Source: Sphingobacterium gobiense
GTDB taxonomy: Bacteria; Bacteroidota; Bacteroidia; Sphingobacteriales; Sphingobacteriaceae
Assembly (NCBI RefSeq): GCF_002980575.1
Contig: NZ_PVBS01000004.1
Location: 62,001-126,000 of the forward strand
Length of the DNA stretch: 64,000 bases
Direction of reading: 5' to 3'
A model generated the notes under the pieces. It made no database searches. It saw only the letters and a program-made list of their open reading frames with translations, and had not been told where the DNA came from. The translations under genes and the position numbers were made by a program. Every line of letters begins with the position of its first letter. Position 1 is the stretch's first letter. Below, piece after piece: positions 41,810-50,453 of this stretch.

Positions 41810-42976
41810 ATGGACAGAAATAATGTACTTATTTTAATAAACCATTACATTCCAGGGTTTAAATTTGGGGGGCCAATTCGAAGTATCCAGGCTATACTTT
41901 TAAAGATAGGTGGTTTTTATAATTTTCGAGTATTTACCACTGATAGAGATTTTGGAGAAGATAAACCTTATCCAAATTTGGATTTCAATACTTGGGTAAA
42001 AAGAGATGGAGGGCATGTGTATTATTTTCAAGGAAATAAATTGAACATGTTATCTAAATTGATTAAAGAATTTGGAAAGGTGGACACGGTATACCTAAAT
42101 AGTTTTTTCAGTCCGTTATTTAGCATTGGTGTGCTGTTCATACATACTTTATGGCGTTTTAGAAGTTCTGTTATAGTAGCTCCTCGTGGCGAATTTAACT
42201 CAGGAGCTTTAAGTATAAAATCGCTAAAAAAGAGAATTTATATTCGATTAGCATTATTTTTAGGGCTTTATAGAAAAGTTATATGGCATGCAACAACAGA
42301 AGATGAATACAAAGCAATAAAGTCAATCTTTGGAGAGGATTCGAATGTTTTCTTAGCGGAAGGAATGTCACCACAATTTGTTCATGATAATATTGAAACA
42401 ACTATAAAAGAAAGAGGAAAACTCCGGTTAGTTTTTATCGCTAGGATAGCAAGGATTAAGAATCTTTTATTTCTTTTGGAAGTTTTAAAAGGTATTGAGG
42501 CTCAAGGTAAAATAGAACTAGATATATACGGACCGAAAGAGGACGAAGAATATTGGAATCGTAGCAATCAAATGATTCAAAAGGTTAACAATGTTAATCA
42601 GGATGTCTCAATATCTTATAAAGGGGAATTACAATACGAAAAAGTTTTGTCTGTTCTTTCAAATTACCACTTTTTTGTTTTACCTACGTTGGGCGAAAAC
42701 TTTGGACAGTCTATTTCGGATTCTTTTTCCGTCGGAATACCCGTTATTATTTCACAAAATACTCCATGGAGAGATCTTCAAGATAGAGGTATAGGATGGG
42801 ATTTGCCTTTGGAAATATCTTTTTTTCAAAGTATCATAAATCTGTGTTGTCAAATGCCCCCAGATAAATATTTAATAATGAAAAAGAACTGTTCGGAATT
42901 TGCCGAGAAAATTCTGAACAATCAGGAATTGATTAACAAATATAAAACGCTTTTTTCTTATGGAAATTCACAATAA
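41810..42976 (+). CDS. Glycosyltransferase family 4
   Basis: Start at ATG 41810; the TTG just before is not needed. The 388-residue GT-B protein has an N-terminal VLILINHYIPGFKFGGPIRS, typical of GT4 enzymes in capsule loci, and RGEFNSGALSIKSLKK in the first domain. The donor domain contains FIARIARIKNLLFLLEVLKG and the E-x7-E-related segment LPTLGENFGQSISDSFSVG, in which the second acidic residue is Asp, an accepted variant. It transfers an unknown sugar. It overlaps the following dehydratase gene by 17 bases and is the last member of the AT-rich core. Confidence 0.85.
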   Translation: MDRNNVLILINHYIPGFKFGGPIRSIQAILLKIGGFYNFRVFTTDRDFGEDKPYPNLDFNTWVKRDGGHVYYFQGNKLNMLSKLIKEFGKVDTVYLNSFFSPLFSIGVLFIHTLWRFRSSVIVAPRGEFNSGALSIKSLKKRIYIRLALFLGLYRKVIWHATTEDEYKAIKSIFGEDSNVFLAEGMSPQFVHDNIETTIKERGKLRLVFIARIARIKNLLFLLEVLKGIEAQGKIELDIYGPKEDEEYWNRSNQMIQKVNNVNQDVSISYKGELQYEKVLSVLSNYHFFVLPTLGENFGQSISDSFSVGIPVIISQNTPWRDLQDRGIGWDLPLEISFFQSIINLCCQMPPDKYLIMKKNCSEFAEKILNNQELINKYKTLFSYGNSQ

Positions 42977-43955
42977 AGTCCTTCTCATAACTGGGGGAAC
43001 AGGTTCATTCGGGACCGCTGTATTAAATCGTTTTTTGGAGACAAACCATTTTAGAGAGATTCGTATTTTCTCTCGCGACGAAAAGAAGCAAGACGATATG
43101 CGAAACCACTATAGAAATGATAAAATTAAATATTTTATCGGTGACGTTCGAGACTATAATAGCGTAGAGTACGCTATGCAAGGGGTTGATTATATATTTC
43201 ATGCAGCAGCATTGAAACAAGTTCCTTCTTGTGAATTCTTTCCTATGCAAGCTGTTCAAACCAATGTTATAGGGACACAGAACGTTATTCGCGCAGCAGC
43301 TGTCAATAAAATTAAAAAAGTGATTTGTCTATCAACAGACAAAGCCGCTTATCCAATTAATGCAATGGGAATCTCTAAAGCTATGATGGAGAAAGTTGCT
43401 GTGGCGGAAGCACGTAATTTGACTGAAACGGTAGTCTGTTTAACACGTTACGGAAATGTAATGGCATCTAGAGGGTCAGTTATACCCTTGTTTTTATCGC
43501 AGATAGAAAAAGGAGAGCCGCTTACGATTACTGATCCATCTATGACTAGATTCTTAATGTCTTTGGAGGAGGCTGTTGAATTAGTATTATTCGCATTTGA
43601 GCACGGGAATCCTGGTGATCTGTTTGTAAATAAAGCCCCTGCAGCCACGATTGGCGATTTAGCATCGGCAATTAAAGAAATAAAGGGTGCAGAGAATGAA
43701 ATTCAGATTATTGGCACACGTCATGGAGAGAAGCTGTACGAGACACTTTGCACACGAGAAGAAATGTTAAAATCGGAAGACATGGGGAATTTCTATCGTA
43801 TTCCTGCTGACAATAGAGATTTGAATTATGCTCAATACTTTTCGGAAGGAACAGAAATTCGTCCAGAAATAGAGGATTACAACTCTCATAACACAAAAAG
43901 AGAAAATATTGAAGGAGTGAAGAAACTATTAAAGAAATTAGACTTATTTAAATAG
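42960..43955 (+). CDS. capE: UDP-GlcNAc 4,6-dehydratase/5-epimerase, CapE/WbjB type
   Basis: A 331-residue SDR. TGGTGSFGTAVLNRF (residues 11-25) binds NADP, FHAAALKQVPSCEFFPMQA and STDKAAYPINAMGISK give the MxxxK catalytic pair of the inverting GlcNAc dehydratases. RYGNVMASRGSVIPLF and TRHGEKLYETL follow. The family makes the L-arabino-configured 4-keto intermediate from UDP-GlcNAc, the first step to UDP-L-FucNAc or UDP-L-QuiNAc. The next two genes supply the 2-epimerase and a 4-reductase, which fits this pathway. Confidence 0.92.
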   Translation: MEIHNKVLLITGGTGSFGTAVLNRFLETNHFREIRIFSRDEKKQDDMRNHYRNDKIKYFIGDVRDYNSVEYAMQGVDYIFHAAALKQVPSCEFFPMQAVQTNVIGTQNVIRAAAVNKIKKVICLSTDKAAYPINAMGISKAMMEKVAVAEARNLTETVVCLTRYGNVMASRGSVIPLFLSQIEKGEPLTITDPSMTRFLMSLEEAVELVLFAFEHGNPGDLFVNKAPAATIGDLASAIKEIKGAENEIQIIGTRHGEKLYETLCTREEMLKSEDMGNFYRIPADNRDLNYAQYFSEGTEIRPEIEDYNSHNTKRENIEGVKKLLKKLDLFK

Positions 43956-43980
43956 AACAAGTAGTTTAAAAAAGGTTGTA

Positions 43981-45099
43981 ATGAAAAAAATGAAGGTAGT
44001 AACTATTCTGGGAACGCGACCAGAAATAATTAGATTAGCCGAATGTATTAAAAAATGTGATATTTACTTTGATCATATTTTGATTCATACTGGACAAAAT
44101 TATGATTATGAGCTTAATGAGATTTTCTTCGAAGATCTTGGCTTACGCAAACCAGACCACTTTTTAAATGTAGCGGGAAGTCATTTGGGAGAAACGATTG
44201 GAAATGTTGTAGCAAAAAGCTACGAAATATTATCTAAAGAGATGCCTAATGCGCTTCTTGTTCTTGGAGATACAAATAGTGTACTGAGTACGATCGCAGC
44301 TAAACGGCTAAAAATTCCTATTTTTCATATGGAGGCCGGTAATAGATGCTTTGATCAAAATGTTCCTGAAGAAATAAATAGAAAAATATCTGATCATATT
44401 TCAGATATAAATTTAACATATACAGAAAATAGTAGAAGGTATTTGTTAAGCGAAGGATTTAGAAAAGATCATGTTTTTGTTACAGGCTCACCACTACGGG
44501 AGGTTTTAGAACGTTATAAAACTGAAATCGAAGGTAGCGATGTTTTAGAACGATTAGGACTCATGGAAAATGAGTTTATCGTGGTGAGTGCACATAGGGA
44601 AGAGAATATTGATCTTGGAGATAATTTTGAGGAATTAGTCGACTCGATCAATAGTGTTGCTGAAAGATACAATAAACCAATCGTTTTTTCCACACATCCA
44701 AGGACAAAGAATCGGATAAATAAGAATGGTATAGTATTTCATGACCTTGTTTCGAATGTTGTTCCTTTAGGATTTTTTGATTATGTTAAACTACAGAAGA
44801 AATCGTTTGTCGTGTTATCGGATAGTGGAACTATCAGCGAAGAATCTGCAATGATGGGATTTCCAGCCGTAAGTATTAGAACAAGTACTGAACGGCCAGA
44901 AGCTATAGATGCAGGTACAATAGTATTAGGGGGAATTGAAAAGGAACAAATGATAAATGCTATCGAGATCGCCAGGGGATTATTCAATCCAGAAATAAAA
45001 CTTCCTTTCGAATATGATGTAGAGAATAGTTCGGATCGAGTTGTGAAAGCTATAATGAGTTATACATCAATTGTTGATCGAGTAATCTGGAATAAATAG
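43981..45099 (+). CDS. Non-hydrolysing UDP-HexNAc 2-epimerase, WbjD/CapG/WbvD type
   Basis: A 372-residue epimerase of the WecB family. VVTILGTRPEIIRLAECIKK (residues 6-25), HTGQNYDYELNEIFFEDL, LGDTNSVLSTIAAKR, HMEAGNRCFDQNVPEEINRK, SAHREENID and LSDSGTISEESAMMGFPAVS are the family hallmarks. GNRCFDQNVPEEINRK is the version seen in the FucNAc/QuiNAc branch. It would perform the last C2 inversion of UDP-6-deoxy-L-HexNAc. It lies between the dehydratase and the reductase, 25 and 8 bases away. Confidence 0.9.
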   Translation: MKKMKVVTILGTRPEIIRLAECIKKCDIYFDHILIHTGQNYDYELNEIFFEDLGLRKPDHFLNVAGSHLGETIGNVVAKSYEILSKEMPNALLVLGDTNSVLSTIAAKRLKIPIFHMEAGNRCFDQNVPEEINRKISDHISDINLTYTENSRRYLLSEGFRKDHVFVTGSPLREVLERYKTEIEGSDVLERLGLMENEFIVVSAHREENIDLGDNFEELVDSINSVAERYNKPIVFSTHPRTKNRINKNGIVFHDLVSNVVPLGFFDYVKLQKKSFVVLSDSGTISEESAMMGFPAVSIRTSTERPEAIDAGTIVLGGIEKEQMINAIEIARGLFNPEIKLPFEYDVENSSDRVVKAIMSYTSIVDRVIWNK

Positions 45100-45107
45100 A
45101 AGCACTC

Positions 45108-45974
45108 ATGAAGAAAGTTTTAATAATAGGAATAAAAGGAATGGCAGGACACTTGTTGTTTAATTATTACTTAGAAAATAAAATCTTCGAGGTATTTGGT
45201 ATGGCAAGAAACATATCAACTTGCGAAAATATATTCAATATAGATGTCAGTAAATCAGAAGAAGTCGAAGCCATTCTTAACAGTCATGATTTTGATTATG
45301 TAATTAACTGTATCGGTATATTAAATGAAGATGCTGAAAATAATCCTGACAAGGCGATTTGGTTTAACAGTTATTTTCCTCACTTTCTAGAGAAAGTATT
45401 AAAAAATAGCCAGACCAAATTGATTCATATCAGTACGGACTGTGTCTTTTCGGGGAGTCGAGGAGAGTATACGGAAAAAGACGTCAAGGATGGAATTGGG
45501 TTTTATGCACAATCGAAAGCCCTTGGTGAAATTGTCAATGAAAAAGATCTTACAATCCGAACATCCATTATTGGCCCTGAAATTAATAATCAAGGAATTG
45601 GATTGTTTCATTGGTTCATGACGCAAACTCGAGAAAAAATATTAAAAGGCTATTCTGAGGCTTTTTGGTCGGGCATAACGACACTTCAATTAGCAAAAGT
45701 AATAGTTGAAGCTATTAGCCAAGATTTAAGGGGACTTATTCAGATTGCTCCAAAACACAAAATAGACAAACATGGCTTATTGGTTTTATTTAATCAAGTT
45801 TTCAGAAACAACGAAATGATGATAGAGCCTTATACAGGATATAAGATCAATAAAAGTTTAGTGAGTATCCGGACGGATTTCGATTATAAAGTTCCTGGTT
45901 ATCAGACTATGTTAGAAGAGCAATTACAATGGATCAGAAATCATCCAGATTTATATAAACAATATTCTATTTAA
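45108..45974 (+). CDS. RmlD-like 4-ketoreductase of the UDP-L-QuiNAc/FucNAc pathway
   Basis: A 288-residue SDR of the RmlD family. VLIIGIKGMAGHLLFNYYL (residues 4-22) is the cofactor site. INCIGILNEDAENNPDKAIW, HISTDCVFSGSRGEY, FYAQSKALGE with Tyr/Lys and RTSIIGPE follow. It is short and lacks the C-terminal cupin domain of CapF/WbjC, the FucNAc-specific reductase. A short RmlD-like protein in this position matches the WbvR type of the UDP-L-QuiNAc pathway, so QuiNAc is the better guess for the product. Its end overlaps the next gene by one base. Confidence 0.8.
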   Translation: MKKVLIIGIKGMAGHLLFNYYLENKIFEVFGMARNISTCENIFNIDVSKSEEVEAILNSHDFDYVINCIGILNEDAENNPDKAIWFNSYFPHFLEKVLKNSQTKLIHISTDCVFSGSRGEYTEKDVKDGIGFYAQSKALGEIVNEKDLTIRTSIIGPEINNQGIGLFHWFMTQTREKILKGYSEAFWSGITTLQLAKVIVEAISQDLRGLIQIAPKHKIDKHGLLVLFNQVFRNNEMMIEPYTGYKINKSLVSIRTDFDYKVPGYQTMLEEQLQWIRNHPDLYKQYSI

Positions 45975-47179
45975 TGCGTATACTTATTGTCTCTCAGTAT
46001 TTTTGGCCTGAAAATTTCAGAATTAATGATATTGCTTTAGGATTGAAAGATCGGGGGCACGAAATTGTTATTTTAACAGGCTTGCCAAACTACCCCGGAG
46101 GTAAGCTTTTTAAAGGTTATAATAATAAACCTAAATTTGAAGTTTGGAATGGTATTAAAATTTACCGATCAAGGCTTGTTACTCGAGGAAATGGTCGTGG
46201 ACTACGCTTGTTTTTAAACTATATATCATTTGCCTTTTGGGGAACTATAACTGTGTTGCGTATAAAGGAGAAAATTGATAGTATTTTAGTTTTTGAACCA
46301 TCGCCGGTAACGGTAGGAATTCCAGCGATCGCGGCTAAATATATTTTTAAAGCTCACATAGCATTTTGGGTACAGGATTTGTGGCCAGCTTCGCTCTCTG
46401 CCGCTGGCGGAGTAACGAATAGATCTGTGCTCTATTTTTTCGATAAGTTAACTCGTTGGATATATAAGGAATCAAGATACGTATTAGTTCAATCAAGAGC
46501 TTTCAACGAATATATACTTAAACAGGGTGTTCAAAGACAAAAGATTGAATACTTACCAAACACGACGGAAGATTTTTATTTTCCAAAGGAAGCGTTAAAG
46601 TATGAAGATATTCTTCCTAAAGGGTTCAAAATTTTTTTTGCTGGTAATTTAGGTGAAGCTCAGAGTTTAGACACCTTTATTGATGCGACGACGATAGTTC
46701 TAAATAAAGGGATTGCTGTTAATTGGATTATTATAGGTGACGGCAGATATAAAGATGTTCTGCAAAAAAAGGCAAAAAGACTAGAGTTGATGAATTATAT
46801 TCATTTCATGGGAAGATATCCACCTACGGAAATGGCTGATTTTTTTGCACATGCAGACGCTTTATATGTTTCCTTAAAAAGAGACTATATTTTTTCATTG
46901 ACCATTCCTTCAAAAATTCAATCATATTTAGCCTGTGGGAAACCGATTTTAGCTAGCTTAGATGGTGAGGGGGGACAAATTGTGGAGGAAGCGCAGGCAG
47001 GATTTATTAGCCCAGCTGAAGATGTCATTAAACTAGCAGAAAATGTAATGAAACTATATTCTCTTTCTGAGGAAGAGAGGAATATCATGGGGGCGAATGG
47101 ACTGGCTTATTTTAATAGCGAATTTAAAAGAGACGTTGTTTTGGATAAACTAGAGAGAATCCTATCTGTGGAAAAGTAA
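45974..47179 (+). CDS. wbuB: Glycosyltransferase family 4, WbuB-like
   Basis: A 401-residue GT4 protein beginning ILIVSQYFWPENFRINDIA, with LTGLPNYPGGKLFKGY and VFEPSPVTVGIPAI in the N-terminal domain. This is the pattern of WbuB, the L-FucNAc transferase of O-antigen loci. The donor domain has FKIFFAGNLGEAQSLDTFID, IIGDGRYKDVL and LKRDYIFSLTIPSKIQSYLA with the GKPILASLDGEG loop. Its position after the UDP-L-6-deoxy-HexNAc genes supports transfer of that sugar, probably as the second residue on the lipid carrier. The gene before overlaps it and the next starts 6 bases later. Confidence 0.85.
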   Translation: MRILIVSQYFWPENFRINDIALGLKDRGHEIVILTGLPNYPGGKLFKGYNNKPKFEVWNGIKIYRSRLVTRGNGRGLRLFLNYISFAFWGTITVLRIKEKIDSILVFEPSPVTVGIPAIAAKYIFKAHIAFWVQDLWPASLSAAGGVTNRSVLYFFDKLTRWIYKESRYVLVQSRAFNEYILKQGVQRQKIEYLPNTTEDFYFPKEALKYEDILPKGFKIFFAGNLGEAQSLDTFIDATTIVLNKGIAVNWIIIGDGRYKDVLQKKAKRLELMNYIHFMGRYPPTEMADFFAHADALYVSLKRDYIFSLTIPSKIQSYLACGKPILASLDGEGGQIVEEAQAGFISPAEDVIKLAENVMKLYSLSEEERNIMGANGLAYFNSEFKRDVVLDKLERILSVEK

Positions 47180-47185
47180 AAATAT

Positions 47186-48100
47186 ATGAATTATATGAAT
47201 GTTCAAATAACAGGGGCGTCCGGTTTTGTTGGAAAGAATCTGATGGCGTATCTTAATAATAAGGGGGCGCATATACAGACTTTATCTTTGAGGGATCCAA
47301 ATTGGAAGAAATTGCTATGTCATGAGGGAACAGCTATTATTCATTTGGCAGGAAAGGCACACGATACATCTAATACGTCTCAGCCAGAAGAATATTTTGA
47401 AGTGAATCGTGACCTGACCGTTACGTTATTTGAAGAGTATTTAAAATCGAATATTCACGACTTCTTTTATTTCAGCTCAGTTAAAGCTGTCGCCGATACA
47501 GTAAAAGATATTTTACGAGAAGATATCGATGGCAAACCATATACACCCTACGGTAAATCGAAATTAGAGGCAGAGAAGTACCTCCTGTCGCAGGCATTGC
47601 CCGAAGGCAAGCGATTGTTTATCATCCGTCCCTGCATGATCCATGGCCAGGGCAATAAAGGAAACCTAAACCTATTGTACAAAGTGGTTGAAAAGGGTAT
47701 TCCTTGGCCACTGGCGGCATTTCACAATCAACGGTCTTTCTTAAGTATAGACAATCTGAGCTACCTGATGGAGCAAATGTTGATCGATACGACTCTGCCC
47801 TCGGGTGTGTACAACTTTGCCGATGACGACGCACTATCAACCAACGAACTGGTGGCACTGATCGCTGAGACCTTGGGCAAGAAGCCAAAGCTGTGGCAGA
47901 TCCCTTCTGGGCTGATCAGAAGCCTCGTGAAGATTGGGGATATCTTACCCTTACCACTAAATTCCGAACGCCTTAAAAAGCTGACCGAATCTTATGTGGT
48001 TTCCAACACCAAGATCAAACAAGCCCTTGGTATCGTTAAGTTGCCACTCACCGCAAAGGAAGGCTTGGAGAAGACGATTAAGAGTTTTCGTAACTCGTAA
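47186..48100 (+). CDS. NAD-dependent epimerase/reductase, WbpV-like
   Basis: A 304-residue extended SDR. QITGASGFVGKNLMAYL (residues 7-23) is the cofactor site, HLAGKAHDTSN and SSVKAVADTV follow, TPYGKSKLEAEKYL has the Tyr/Lys pair, and IIRPCMIHGQGNKGN is the usual substrate loop. It resembles the SDR enzymes that precede WbpL-type initiating transferases and reduce UDP-4-keto-6-deoxy-GlcNAc to UDP-D-QuiNAc or FucNAc, or act as 4-epimerases. From about 47560 onwards base composition changes to the GC-richer style of the conserved genes, so a boundary of the variable region falls within this gene. Confidence 0.8.
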   Translation: MNYMNVQITGASGFVGKNLMAYLNNKGAHIQTLSLRDPNWKKLLCHEGTAIIHLAGKAHDTSNTSQPEEYFEVNRDLTVTLFEEYLKSNIHDFFYFSSVKAVADTVKDILREDIDGKPYTPYGKSKLEAEKYLLSQALPEGKRLFIIRPCMIHGQGNKGNLNLLYKVVEKGIPWPLAAFHNQRSFLSIDNLSYLMEQMLIDTTLPSGVYNFADDDALSTNELVALIAETLGKKPKLWQIPSGLIRSLVKIGDILPLPLNSERLKKLTESYVVSNTKIKQALGIVKLPLTAKEGLEKTIKSFRNS

Positions 48101-48119
48101 AATTACAGATAGCAAAACA

Positions 48120-49079
48120 ATGACATACCTTACAATATTCATCACCCTATTTGTTTTAGAACTGCTGTACTTTCGTGTAGCAGACCGATTCAATATCATA
48201 GACAAGCCTAATGAGCGCTCCTCGCATACCGCTATCACCCTGCGTGGTGGAGGGATTATATTCTATGTGGGCGCTTTGGCTTATTTTATTTTGTCCGGTT
48301 TTCAATACCCTTGGTTCTTCTTGGGCCTGACGATGATGACCGTCGTTTCTTTTCTGGACGATATCTTAACACTGTCCAATAGGATCCGTCTGCTGGTTCA
48401 CTTTACATCCGTGTTGTTAATGACCTACCAATTGGATGTATTTGAAATGCCTTGGTATTATCTACTGATTACCTTTATTGTGGTGGTCGGGGTGATCAAC
48501 GCCTATAACTTCATGGATGGGATCAATGGTATCACAGCCTGTTACAGCCTAGCTGTCGGTGGCCTGTTGATGTTGGTGAACCGTGAAGTAAACTTCGTAG
48601 CACAAGATCTTTTGGCGTATACGATGTTAGGCGTGTTAGTATTCACGTTTTTCAATTTCCGCGCGAAAGCAAAATGCTTTGCCGGCGATGTAGGCTCTGT
48701 GGCCATCGCCTACATTTTGCTGTTCGCTTTAGGGTCGCTCATTATCAAAACCGGTAACCTGCTTTATTTCCTATTCCTAACTGTGTATGGTATCGATGCG
48801 GTGTGGACGATTATCCGCCGCTTATATCTCAGAGAAAACATCTTTGAAGCACACCGCTCCCATCTATACCAGTTCTTGGGTAACGAAGCCGGTGTCAATA
48901 AGCTGCTGATCTCCTTTTTATATGGAGCCATTCAGTTTATCATAGGTCTTGCTGTAATCCACTTCGCCAATAAGGACGTCACCACACAGTGGATATTTGC
49001 GCTGGTACTGTTAGGTGGATCAAGTGTGCTATATCTAATTTCAAAAACATGGGTGATTTGTAAATACTTCCGTATCTAA
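48120..49079 (+). CDS. MraY/WecA-family phosphoglycosyl transferase, WbpL-like
   Basis: Start at ATG 48120 (MTYLTIFITLF). The longer frame runs back into the previous gene. The 319-residue membrane protein has about ten helices and the family motifs DRFNIIDKPNERSSHT (early), FLDDI, NAYNFMDGINGITA, AGDVGSVAIAYILLF and a histidine-containing EAHRSHLYQFLG loop. It should attach the first sugar-1-phosphate, likely a 6-deoxy-HexNAc made by the preceding SDR, to undecaprenyl phosphate, so it initiates the repeat unit of this locus. Confidence 0.9.
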   Translation: MTYLTIFITLFVLELLYFRVADRFNIIDKPNERSSHTAITLRGGGIIFYVGALAYFILSGFQYPWFFLGLTMMTVVSFLDDILTLSNRIRLLVHFTSVLLMTYQLDVFEMPWYYLLITFIVVVGVINAYNFMDGINGITACYSLAVGGLLMLVNREVNFVAQDLLAYTMLGVLVFTFFNFRAKAKCFAGDVGSVAIAYILLFALGSLIIKTGNLLYFLFLTVYGIDAVWTIIRRLYLRENIFEAHRSHLYQFLGNEAGVNKLLISFLYGAIQFIIGLAVIHFANKDVTTQWIFALVLLGGSSVLYLISKTWVICKYFRI

Positions 49080-49102
49080 GAAACAGCTATAAAAGTATAG
49101 TA

Positions 49103-49543
49103 ATGAAAGAAAATACAGTAAAATCCATCATAGGAGGAATTGCAAAAGACCATCGGGGTCAGATCAGATTTGTCAACGACTTTGATATGAGCCAGGTGAA
49201 GCGTTTTTATATGATTAAGAATACAGACACCGAATTGATCCGCGGTTGGCGGGCCCACCGTATGGAACAACGTTGGTTTTATGTACTTTCAGGCACCTTT
49301 GCGTTAGACTTGATACAGATCGATGATTGGGAAAACGCATCGCAGGAATTACCCGTCGAAAAGCGGATATTGAAAGCCGAAGACCAACAAGTGTTACATG
49401 TTCCCGTAGGGTATGGCACTGCATTCCAAGCGTTGGAGTCGGAAAGTGAGCTGCTAGTGTTCGCCGATTACGGTATTGAAAATGCGAAGAACGATGATTA
49501 TACATGGCCGGAGGATTATTTCTTGAAGCGTCTCAGTTTGTAA
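49103..49543 (+). CDS. RmlC-like cupin protein
   Basis: A 146-residue single-domain cupin. The metal-site region RGWRAHRMEQRWFYVLSG (about residues 49-66) and the second half VLHVPVGYGTAFQALES resemble sugar 3,4-ketoisomerase/WxcM-type cupins and RmlC relatives. In those the RxxHxH element is more complete; here only one His is present, so the activity is uncertain. It lies between the initiating transferase and the export gene wza, and may act on a nucleotide sugar or be a sensor. Function not assigned. Confidence 0.7.
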   Translation: MKENTVKSIIGGIAKDHRGQIRFVNDFDMSQVKRFYMIKNTDTELIRGWRAHRMEQRWFYVLSGTFALDLIQIDDWENASQELPVEKRILKAEDQQVLHVPVGYGTAFQALESESELLVFADYGIENAKNDDYTWPEDYFLKRLSL

Positions 49544-49582
49544 TAATTTGGGTTTACTGATGTTTATTCATGAAAAAAAAAC

Positions 49583-49590
49583 TATTTTTG
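49583..49590 (+). promoter_or_regulatory. Possible internal -7 element before wza
   Basis: TATTTTTG fits TAnnTTTG and lies 56 bases before the wza start in a 103-base spacer, the only spacer of that size in the second half of the operon. A -33 TTG is not present at the right distance. It could give separate expression of wza-wzc. Confidence 0.25.
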
Positions 49591-49646
49591 CTCGAAATCA
49601 ACAAAATTTGGAGAGCTTTTTGTCATCCCATATAAAAGTAAAAAAT

Positions 49647-50426
49647 ATGTCTAAACGTATCTTCGGTGGACTCCTTTCATTGTTCACTATCACCCTATTA
49701 TTTTGTACGTCTTGTGCGAGCAAAAAAAATATGGTGTATTTTCAACCCGATTCAGTGGAGTTGAATACATTATACGAATTGAATGCCCCGAAATTGCAAC
49801 CTGGTGATATCTTGGCGGTTTCGGTGACTGCAGATGATGTAAGGGCCACACTTCCATTTAACCAGGTTTCGCCATATCAGGGAGCAGCTGGAACAATTCA
49901 AGCAACGAATCCATTTATTCCTACTTATGCCATTGACGCCAACGGAGAGATCGATTTTCCAAAGGTGGGGAAGATTAAATTGGCGGGTAAGACCCGTACC
50001 CAAGCGATGGACCTATTACGCCAAGAAGTGAGCAAATACATTGTTGATCCTGGAATCTCGATGGTAGTACGGAATTTCCGGGTAACTGTATTGGGCGAAG
50101 TCGCTCGGCCGGGAACCTTTACGATTGAAAATGATCGGTTGACTATTATGGAAGCGTTGGGATTAGCCGGTGATATGACGATCTATGGAGAGCGTAATAA
50201 TGTATTGGTCATCCGAGAACAGGATGGAAAAAAGGAAGAATTTCGGTTGGATTTAAGAAAGCGGGAATCGATGAATTCTCCGGCTTACTATTTGACACAG
50301 AACGATGTGGTCTATGTGGAGCCTAATGGCGCGCGTATACAAAATTCAAAATATACCGCAACGACATCGATTTTTGTATCGGTCATCGGTTTGATCGTGA
50401 CAGTCATATCCGTTGTAACCCGCTAA
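49647..50426 (+). CDS. wza: Polysaccharide export lipoprotein Wza
   Basis: Start at ATG 49647 (MSKRIFGG). The extension to 49548 lacks a signal sequence. The 259-residue lipoprotein has a lipobox FCTSC (Cys23). The polysaccharide export domain reads LQPGDILAVSVTADD, TYAIDANGEIDFPKVGKIKL and ISMVVRNFRVTVLGEV. An SLBB-type domain follows (ARPGTFTIENDRLTIMEALG, LTQNDVVYVEPNG), with a C-terminal hydrophobic helix (TSIFVSVIGLIVTVISVV) that forms the outer-membrane pore in Wza. It exports the polymer and works with the Wzc gene 27 bases downstream. Confidence 0.93.
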   Translation: MSKRIFGGLLSLFTITLLFCTSCASKKNMVYFQPDSVELNTLYELNAPKLQPGDILAVSVTADDVRATLPFNQVSPYQGAAGTIQATNPFIPTYAIDANGEIDFPKVGKIKLAGKTRTQAMDLLRQEVSKYIVDPGISMVVRNFRVTVLGEVARPGTFTIENDRLTIMEALGLAGDMTIYGERNNVLVIREQDGKKEEFRLDLRKRESMNSPAYYLTQNDVVYVEPNGARIQNSKYTATTSIFVSVIGLIVTVISVVTR

Positions 50427-50453
50427 AAAATTAGAGAAGAAGCAAAAGCATTT

